Origin: Actinomycetota bacterium
GTDB lineage: Bacteria; Actinomycetota; Actinomycetes; Streptosporangiales; Streptosporangiaceae
Assembly: GCA_003168295.1 (NCBI GenBank)
Contig: PMST01000542.1
Coordinates: forward strand, 1-5,005
Length of the DNA: 5,005 bases
Reading direction: 5' to 3'
In this document: positions 1 through 4,070 of the stretch, piece after piece
How the letters are laid out: each line of letters begins with the position of its first letter
How positions within the stretch are numbered: the first letter of the stretch is position 1
The notes under the pieces: model-generated
Seen by the model: only the letters and a program-made list of their open reading frames with translations
Told to the model about the DNA's origin: nothing
Databases searched by the model: none
Made by a program: the position numbers and the translations under genes

Positions 1-176
<176 letters not shown>

Positions 177-200
177 TTCGCAAGCGATCGGCGGTGTGTC

Positions 201-226
201 CCCGGGCCAGCCTCTAGCGGCCCGGG
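201..226 (+). terminator. GC-rich hairpin 24 nt after the sigma factor stop
   Basis: Perfect 8-bp arms CCCGGGCC (201-208) and GGCCCGGG (219-226) enclose a 10-nt loop. GTG/CAC just outside could extend the stem across a small internal loop. There is no T-run after it, so it is not a classical intrinsic terminator. GC-rich stems without a U-tract are often found after actinobacterial genes and may pause or end transcription or protect the mRNA 3' end. That role is inferred from its position after the sigma factor gene. Confidence 0.5.
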
Positions 227-298
227 TCACGCCCCCATCCAGCCTGCGCACGAGTGATCGCAGGACCATCGCGGCCGGGAACCAGCGTCTCTGGGCAC

Positions 299-341
299 AA
301 AGAAAACCGACGTCATGAACTGAACTGACGTCGGCGTCTTT
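299..341. terminator. Bidirectional intrinsic terminator between the sigma factor gene and the convergent DUF7455 gene
   Basis: The arms CCGACGTCA (307-315) and TGACGTCGG (326-334) are a perfect 9-bp stem around a 10-nt loop made of two TGAAC repeats. The flanks AAAGA (299-303) and TCTTT (337-341) also pair, across a short internal loop. On the minus strand the stem is followed by TTTTCTTT, a good U-tract. It lies 35 nt beyond the stop codon of the minus-strand gene. On the plus strand the tail is weaker (CGTCTTT). Its place between two convergent genes fits termination from both sides, strongest for the minus strand. Confidence 0.75.
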
Positions 342-369
342 GCATGGCCAGGCTGTGGCCGCGCTGCTA

Positions 370-582
370 CTACTGGGGCTGCGGTTCCGACAACCGGTTG
401 CTCTCGTCCTGGATGTCAACGGCGACCTTGGCCAGCGCCTGGGCGTGCTCGCGGCCATGGTGCGCGCAGAAAAGCAGCTCTCCCGCGTTAGCGAGTAGCA
501 CGCGAACATACGCCTGGGCACCGCATCGATCGCAGACGTCCAGCGCGGTCAGCGGCTTGGTGGGGGCTATAGCTCCGGACAA
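370..582 (-). CDS. Small zinc-ribbon-like protein, DUF7455 type (70 aa), function unknown
   Basis: This 70-residue protein resembles the short actinobacterial DUF7455 proteins, recognised by the run LTALDVCDRCGAQAYVRVLL followed by GELLFCAHHGRE. Cys17 and Cys20 (CDRCG) with Cys39 and His41/His42 (FCAHHG) form a CxxC...CxHH set that can hold one zinc ion. The last third (AQALAKVAVDIQDESNRL) looks helical and acidic. There is no signal peptide or membrane segment, so it should be cytosolic. The start is TTG at 580-582, the first start codon in frame. It is preceded by AGAGGAAGG (plus-strand complement 588-596) with a 5-nt gap, a strong Shine-Dalgarno sequence that decides the start. The gene is convergent with the sigma factor gene and divergent from parE, a position like that of small proteins beside hrdB in Streptomyces. 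I know of no established biochemical role. A DNA- or protein-binding role is only a guess from the zinc site. Confidence 0.88.
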   Translation of the reverse strand: MSGAIAPTKPLTALDVCDRCGAQAYVRVLLANAGELLFCAHHGREHAQALAKVAVDIQDESNRLSEPQPQ

Positions 583-661
583 TGTCGCCTTCCTCTCGCG
601 TCGTGCCTCCGGCCTCTATATCCGTCTGGCTCCGGTTTACTGCCCTTACTGCTCAGCACAA

Positions 662-689
662 CACCTACTCCGTCGTCTGCGTTCCCCAA
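662..689 (-). promoter_or_regulatory. Weak candidate promoter for the DUF7455 gene
   Basis: Read on the minus strand there is TTGGGG (plus 684-689), a 16-bp spacer, then TAGGTG (plus 662-667). This would start RNA near 655 and give a leader of about 70 nt. The -10 lacks the final T. A competing pair is TTGTGC (plus 656-661) with TAAACC (plus 634-639). Neither is strong, and the true start cannot be chosen by eye. Confidence 0.22.
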
Positions 690-772
690 TCCGGGCGGTG
701 TACGCCACAAGCGAAACCGCCTACGGACTGAGCGTGGCCGCATCCGTCACACGAACACATCCATCACACCAA

Positions 773-835
773 CACACGATGCCTGTGTCCTACCGGTACT
801 CGGGGGCGGTACCGGTAGCACACAGGCACCGTGTG
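773..835. repeat. Long imperfect inverted repeat (27-bp arms, 9-nt loop), cruciform/hairpin capable
   Basis: Arm 773-799 pairs with arm 809-835 at 25 of 27 positions. The only mismatches are A779/C829 and C789/C819. The loop is 800-808 (TCGGGGGCG). The inner 10 bp are CTACCGGTAC and GTACCGGTAG, each holding the self-palindrome TACCGGTA (791-798 and 810-817). The repeat lies 34 bp upstream of the proposed parE -35 box, with TTTTTAT beginning 10 nt after it on the plus strand. It could be a cruciform, a paired operator, an insulating terminator between divergent genes, or a small palindromic repeat element. The structure is plain in the sequence; its role is unknown. Confidence 0.9.
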
Positions 836-868
836 CTCTCATCCGTTTTTATACCCCGATTGCGGCTG

Positions 869-898
869 TTGATGCATTCGTCGTGGTCCGTCTAGGAT
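869..898 (+). promoter_or_regulatory. Sigma-70 (HrdB/SigA-type) promoter for parE
   Basis: TTGATG (869-874) and TAGGAT (893-898) are separated by 18 bp, close to the consensus TTGACA and TANNNT for actinobacterial primary-sigma promoters. RNA would start near 905, giving a leader of about 100 nt before the GTG at 1007. It is the best promoter match I can find upstream of parE and points the right way. Confidence 0.6.
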
Positions 899-910
899 TT
901 CCGGCTTCCC

Positions 911-951
911 GCCGCGTGGCATGCGGCAGGTAGCCGACGTGGGCGGCTACC
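911..951 (+). promoter_or_regulatory. Two tandem hairpins in the deduced parE 5' leader
   Basis: The first hairpin has GCCGC (911-915) pairing with GCGGC (923-927) around a 7-nt loop. The second has GGTAGCCG (929-936) pairing with CGGCTACC (944-951), 8 perfect bp around a 7-nt loop. They begin only a few nucleotides after the predicted transcription start and have no U-tract. They could stabilise the 5' end or form a protein site. They are not close enough to the Shine-Dalgarno sequence (988-995) to cover it directly. Regulatory meaning is inference. Confidence 0.4.
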
Positions 952-987
952 CTTCAACTAAGGCCCTCGTGGCCATGTCCTGTCTTC

Positions 988-995
988 GGAAGGAG
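988..995 (+). promoter_or_regulatory. Ribosome binding site deciding the parE start
   Basis: GGAAGGAG lies 11 nt before the GTG at 1007-1009. The core AAGGAG matches the 16S 3' end well. The spacing is slightly long, but no nearer in-frame start has a better site, and the conserved ATPase domain begins soon after. Confidence 0.7.
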
Positions 996-1006
996 ATCGG
1001 CCGCCC

Positions 1007-3262
1007 GTGCCCACCCTCACCGCTGCTCCGCTCTCGGGGGCCGTGTCTCCGAGCCCTAAGAGCCCCAAGACACCGGCTGAGGCCTACACCGCTCGCCACT
1101 TGTCGGTCCTGGAGGGCCTGGACGCGGTGCGCAAGCGTCCCGGTATGTACGTCGGGTCGACCGACGGCCGCGGGCTGCAGCACTGCCTCTGGGAGATCAT
1201 CGACAATTCGGTGGACGAGGCGCTGGGCGGGTACTGCTCGCGGATCGACGTGGTGCTGCACGCGGACGGTTCCGCTGAGGTCAGGGACAACGGCCGCGGC
1301 ATCCCGGTCGACGTTGAGCGCAAGACCAAGCTCACCGGCGTGGAGCTGGTCATGACCAGGCTGCACGCGGGCGGAAAGTTCGGCGGCGGCTCGTACACGG
1401 CCTCCGGCGGGCTGCACGGTGTCGGTGCCTCGGTCGTCAACGCGCTGGCCGTGCGGCTGGACGTGGAGGTGGACCGGGACGGACAGACCTGGGCGGCCAG
1501 CTTCCGCCGGGGCGTCACCGGTGAGTTCGCCGGGCCGGGCCCGGACGCGGACTTCACTAAGCGGGCGGGCCTGCGCCAGCTCGGCCGGCCGGCCAGGGCC
1601 GCTGCAGCCAGGGCGAGCGCGGCCCGGAAGGCCACCGGGACCAGGATCAGGTTCTGGCCAGACCGGCAGGTCTTCCTCAAGGAAGCCAGGTTCAGCTTCG
1701 ACGCGCTGACCGAGCGGGCCAGGCAGACCGCGTACCTCGTGCCCGGCCTGACCATCAGCATCCGCGAGGAAGGTACGCAGGCCCACGGGATCGCCGAGGC
1801 TCCCGCGACTGCCGAGGCTCCCGCGACTGCCGAAACCCTCTGGTCCGCCGAGGCTCCCGGGGCTGCCCAAGCCGCCGGGGCCGAAGGGCCGCGGCACGCG
1901 GAATTCCGTTTCGACGGCGGCATCAGCGAGTTCTGCGCGCACCTGGGGTCGGGCGAGGCCGTCATCGAGGTGCTGCGCCTGACCGGGTCGGGCCAGTTCA
2001 CCGAGACTATCCCGGTCCTTGACGACCGCGGCCACATGACCCCCACCGAGGTCGAGCGCGAGCTGAACGTCGACGTCGCGCTCCAGTGGGGGACGGGCTA
2101 CGACACCGTGGTCCGCTCGTTCGTGAACGTCATCGCCACCCCGCACGGCGGCACCCATGTCGCGGGCTTCGAGCGGGCCCTGGTGCGCACGCTGAACGAC
2201 CAGCTCAGGGCGGCCCGGCTGCTGAAGAACGGCGATGAGCCGGTCACCAAGGAGGACGTGCAAGAGGGCCTGGTGGCCGTGGTCTCCGTCCGGCTGCCCG
2301 AGCCGCAGTTCGAGGGGCAGACCAAGGAGGTGCTCGGCACCCCGGCCGCGTCCCGGATCGTGGCGCAGGTGGTGGGCGCGCAGCTCAAGGCCTATATTGA
2401 GAACCCGCCCCGGGGGGGCAAGCAGCAGGCCCGCTCGGTCCTGGACAAGGTGCTTTCGGCGGCCAAGGCGCGCATCGCCGCCCGCGAGCACCGCGACAAT
2501 CAGCGCCGCAAGTCGGCCCTGGCCAGCTCGTCGCTGCCGGCCAAGCTGGTCGACTGCCGGTCGGCCGATGACCGCAGCGAGCTGTTCATCGTCGAGGGAG
2601 ACTCGGCGCTTGGCACCGCGAAGGTGGCCAGGGACTCGGAGTTCCAGGCGCTGCTGCCGATCCGGGGCAAGATCCTCAATGTGCAGAAGGCGTCGCTGGC
2701 GGACATGCTCAAGAACACCGAGTGCGCCGCGATCATCCAGGTGATCGGCGCGGGTTCGGGCAGTTCGTTCGACCTGGACTCGGCCAGGTACCAGCGGATC
2801 ATCTTCATGGCGGACGCCGACGTGGACGGCGCTCACATCCGCACCCTGCTGCTGACGCTGTTCCACCGGTACCTGCGGCCGATGCTGGACGCGGGCCGGG
2901 TCTTCGCCGCGGTCCCGCCGCTGCACCGGGTGGCGCTGAAGAACGTCCGCAAGGGTCAGCCCAAGTACCGGTATTGCTATACGGACGCGGAGCTGCACCG
3001 GACGCTGCTCGAGCTTGAGCGCCGCGGCCAGCGCTGGGAAGAGCCGGTCCAGCGGTATAAGGGCCTGGGCGAGATGGACGCGTCCCAGCTCGCCGAGACC
3101 ACCATGGACCCCAGGCACCGCACCCTGCGCCGGATCAGGATCGAGGACGCCGCCACCGCCGCGGACATGTTCAGCCTGCTGATGGGCTCCGAGGTCGCCC
3201 CCCGCCGCGACTTCATCGTCGGCAGCGCCGCCGAGCTCGACCCCTCACGTATTGACAGCTGA
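1007..3262 (+). CDS. parE: DNA topoisomerase IV subunit B (ParE; often labelled GyrB-like), complete, 751 aa
   Basis: This is the ATPase subunit of topoisomerase IV, which with ParC passes one duplex through another to decatenate sister chromosomes. The GHKL ATPase core begins near residue 28 (YTARHLSVLEGLDAVRKRPG). Glu63 and Asn67 in LWEIIDNSVDEAL correspond to E. coli GyrB Glu42 and Asn46, and Asp94 in RDNGRGIP to Asp73. GLHGVG is at 135-140. Arg157 corresponds to GyrB Arg136, the aminocoumarin-contact residue. The transducer ends with the ATP-contacting Lys440 in EPQFEGQTK. The Toprim domain holds Glu530 in LFIVEGDSA and the metal-binding Asp603/605/607 in ADADVDGAH. The C-terminus has QRYKGLGEMDASQLAETTMD (682-701). 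From memory, EGDSALGTAK, IQVIGAGSG and the SRID(S/A) end match Streptomyces ParE rather than GyrB. Two oddities are an Ala/Arg-rich loop (about 186-210) and a repeat-encoded Ala/Glu/Pro loop (263-286), both between conserved ATPase-domain strands. The first ~26 residues are a Pro/Ser/Ala-rich lead. It is divergent from the DUF7455 gene and convergent with parC. Confidence 0.96.
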   Translation: MPTLTAAPLSGAVSPSPKSPKTPAEAYTARHLSVLEGLDAVRKRPGMYVGSTDGRGLQHCLWEIIDNSVDEALGGYCSRIDVVLHADGSAEVRDNGRGIPVDVERKTKLTGVELVMTRLHAGGKFGGGSYTASGGLHGVGASVVNALAVRLDVEVDRDGQTWAASFRRGVTGEFAGPGPDADFTKRAGLRQLGRPARAAAARASAARKATGTRIRFWPDRQVFLKEARFSFDALTERARQTAYLVPGLTISIREEGTQAHGIAEAPATAEAPATAETLWSAEAPGAAQAAGAEGPRHAEFRFDGGISEFCAHLGSGEAVIEVLRLTGSGQFTETIPVLDDRGHMTPTEVERELNVDVALQWGTGYDTVVRSFVNVIATPHGGTHVAGFERALVRTLNDQLRAARLLKNGDEPVTKEDVQEGLVAVVSVRLPEPQFEGQTKEVLGTPAASRIVAQVVGAQLKAYIENPPRGGKQQARSVLDKVLSAAKARIAAREHRDNQRRKSALASSSLPAKLVDCRSADDRSELFIVEGDSALGTAKVARDSEFQALLPIRGKILNVQKASLADMLKNTECAAIIQVIGAGSGSSFDLDSARYQRIIFMADADVDGAHIRTLLLTLFHRYLRPMLDAGRVFAAVPPLHRVALKNVRKGQPKYRYCYTDAELHRTLLELERRGQRWEEPVQRYKGLGEMDASQLAETTMDPRHRTLRRIRIEDAATAADMFSLLMGSEVAPRRDFIVGSAAELDPSRIDS
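1793..1864 (+). repeat. 18-bp tandem repeat (4 units) inside parE
   Basis: Two perfect copies of GCCGAGGCTCCCGCGACT (1793-1810 and 1811-1828) are followed by a diverged unit (1829-1846) and a near copy (1847-1864). They encode AEAPAT, AEAPAT, AETLWS and AEAPGA at residues 263-286. The unit length keeps the frame. The stretch sits where E. coli-type enzymes have a short link between a beta strand (LTISIRE) and the F(R/H)FDGGI strand, so it probably forms an exposed flexible loop. Confidence 0.9.
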
Positions 3263-3280
3263 GGGACCGAACGCTAATTC
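3252..3280 (+). promoter_or_regulatory. Candidate promoter overlapping the parE stop codon
   Basis: A perfect -35 hexamer TTGACA (3252-3257), inside the last parE codons, is followed after exactly 17 bp by TAATTC (3275-3280). The -10 lacks the usual final T. The -35 may simply reflect the conserved Ile-Asp-Ser codons of ParE, so confidence is low. If real, RNA would start near 3287, just before the next gene. Confidence 0.3.
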
Positions 3281-3286
3281 ACTCCT

Positions 3287-3304
3287 AGTAGTGCTAGCAT
3301 CACT
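3287..3304 (+). promoter_or_regulatory. Extended -10 promoter within an 18-bp near-palindrome, directly before a leaderless GTG
   Basis: TGCTAGCAT contains an extended -10 (TG, one base, TAGCAT at 3295-3300) that ends 8 nt before the GTG at 3309. That spacing is typical of actinobacterial leaderless transcripts. There is no Shine-Dalgarno sequence before that GTG. The -10 lies inside AGTAGTGCTAGCATCACT (3287-3304), which is symmetric at 7 of 9 pairs and has the perfect core TGCTAGCA (3292-3299). A dimeric repressor bound here would block the promoter. Operator function is inferred; no matching -35 is visible 16-18 bp upstream. Confidence 0.45.
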
Positions 3305-3308
3305 CTTT

Positions 3309-4070
3309 GTGACGAAGTCGAGCCTCGTGGCGCAGTTCCTGCAGGCGCGGGCCAGGTGGCGGCTGGACAGCGCGGGCGCCAGCGCGAGCCACGCCGCGCG
3401 CAGCGTCGTCTCCCTGCTGGACGCGGCCGCGTACCTGCGGGACGTTCCCGATGACGACCCCGACATCATGACGCTGGACGCGGCGGGATGCTTCCGGGGG
3501 GAGGCCTTCGATCCCGGGTCCGAAGGTGCCCTCCTCGTCCGGCAGTGGCAGCTCGCCGACGTCGCGTCGGCCGGCCCCCGCGACCTGCTCACCGGGCTGG
3601 TCCAGGCCGCCCTCCGGACCAGCCCCGACAGCCAGCCCAGTATTGACAGCGGTCCCAGCGCCGATAGCGGTCCCGGCGCCGATAGCGAGCCCAGCGCCGG
3701 TCGCAAGCCCAGCGCCCCGCGCCGGACCAGGCCCGCGCGCCGGACCAGCGCCGCCTACAAAACGCGCACCGAGCCGCCGATGACCGCCAGCGGCCCGGAG
3801 AGCCCGATGCCCGACCCGTCGCGCCGGCCGATCGGATCCGGCAGCGGGACCGGGGCGCCCGACTCGCTGGCGCCCACCGCCGGGGCCGACCCGGCCCAGG
3901 CCGCCACCAGCGTGTCCTCGCCCTTGAGGAACCGGTGGCAGCGCACGCCGCCGGTGGCCCGGCCCTTGCCCGGGTACTCGTGCATCGGGGTGACCTTAAC
4001 GCTGCCCGCCGCCGCTCCCGGCAGGGCGCCCGCGTTGCCCGCCACGGTGACCACCACGGCCGGGGCGTAG
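3309..4070 (+). CDS. Unrecognised protein with a helical N-domain and repeat/low-complexity C-terminus; 3' half runs antisense to parC
   Basis: I do not recognise this family. From the GTG at 3309 the frame gives 253 residues. Residues 1-106 look truly coding: only 6 of 106 codons end in A or T. They read as a compact helical protein, with KSSLVAQFLQARARWRLDSA, then SVVSLLDAAAYLRDV, a DDDPDIMTLD segment, GCFRGEAFDPGSEGALLVRQWQ and PRDLLTGLVQAAL. There are no cysteine clusters, signal peptide or membrane helices. Residues 107-136 are five 6-residue repeats (3627-3716), then an Arg/Pro-rich basic stretch. From 3755 the frame lies opposite the 3' end of parC, where both genes share wobble positions. 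GC bias alone therefore keeps this frame open to the TAG at 4068-4070. Either the protein has a long disordered tail encoded antisense to parC, or the gene has lost its own stop. It follows parE by 46 nt with no Shine-Dalgarno sequence; a leaderless start is likeliest, and GTG at 3291 is the alternative. Confidence 0.55.
   Translation: MTKSSLVAQFLQARARWRLDSAGASASHAARSVVSLLDAAAYLRDVPDDDPDIMTLDAAGCFRGEAFDPGSEGALLVRQWQLADVASAGPRDLLTGLVQAALRTSPDSQPSIDSGPSADSGPGADSEPSAGRKPSAPRRTRPARRTSAAYKTRTEPPMTASGPESPMPDPSRRPIGSGSGTGAPDSLAPTAGADPAQAATSVSSPLRNRWQRTPPVARPLPGYSCIGVTLTLPAAAPGRAPALPATVTTTAGA
3627..3716 (+). repeat. Five 18-bp tandem repeats in the unrecognised gene between parE and parC
   Basis: Five in-frame 18-bp units (3627-3644, 3645-3662, 3663-3680, 3681-3698, 3699-3716) encode DSQPSI, DSGPSA, DSGPGA, DSEPSA and GRKPSA. 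Units 2 to 4 are most alike (GA[CT]AGC..., ...CCC.GCGCC). The central Pro and the final small residue are kept while charged positions drift from acidic to basic. The repeat is probably a disordered linker. The number of units may vary between strains. Confidence 0.85.

Larger units (their letters stand above)
583..868. other. Divergent intergenic region between the DUF7455 gene and parE: contents
   Basis: I find no supported gene here. The part nearest the DUF7455 gene carries its Shine-Dalgarno sequence (588-596) and a pair of 7-bp direct repeats TTACTGC (637-643 and 646-652, 9-bp period). The middle has a loose GGCGGT/ACCGCC inverted repeat (694-699 and 716-721). From about 746 to 779 the plus strand is rich in CA steps and contains CACACGA twice (748-754 and 773-779). 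The long inverted repeat 773-835 is listed separately. A T-run (846-850) follows it. Base composition is visibly less GC-rich than in the genes. An open frame across 344-895 is judged not to be a gene. Confidence 0.6.

Noticed and set aside
773..850. Intrinsic terminator reading of the long inverted repeat plus T-run
   Set aside because: The T-run begins 10 nt after the stem, and no plus-strand gene ends upstream. It remains possible as an insulator but is not listed as a terminator.
344..895. A 183-codon plus-strand open frame across the DUF7455 gene and the intergenic region
   Set aside because: It has no Shine-Dalgarno sequence, a composition unlike the neighbouring genes, and runs antisense to a recognisable protein and through the long inverted repeat and the parE promoter.
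947..3118. A 723-codon open frame antisense to parE on the minus strand
   Set aside because: It lies wholly opposite a gene with intact topoisomerase motifs. Its translation is rich in Arg, Gly, Leu and Pro with no recognisable domain. Long antisense frames are expected in such high-GC DNA.
3271..3305. Possible CIRCE/HrcA operator, because AGTGCTAG and CACTC appear near each other
   Set aside because: CIRCE needs TTAGCACTC, nine bases, then GAGTGCTAA. The arms here do not match that arrangement, and the genes are not chaperones.
3252..3308. Start of the unrecognised gene at the TTG inside the parE end (3252)
   Set aside because: It would overlap the parE stop with no ribosome site and add a peptide read from an apparent promoter region. 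GTG at 3309 fits the -10 spacing better.
3245..3706. A 153-codon minus-strand open frame opposite the unrecognised gene
   Set aside because: The plus strand shows the strong third-position G/C pattern here (6 exceptions in 106 codons), whereas this frame reads as Ser/Arg/Ala low-complexity sequence.
3526..3783. An 85-codon plus-strand frame in a different phase across the repeat region
   Set aside because: It is a shadow frame of the stronger coding phase, and its translation is almost all Pro, Ala and Ser.
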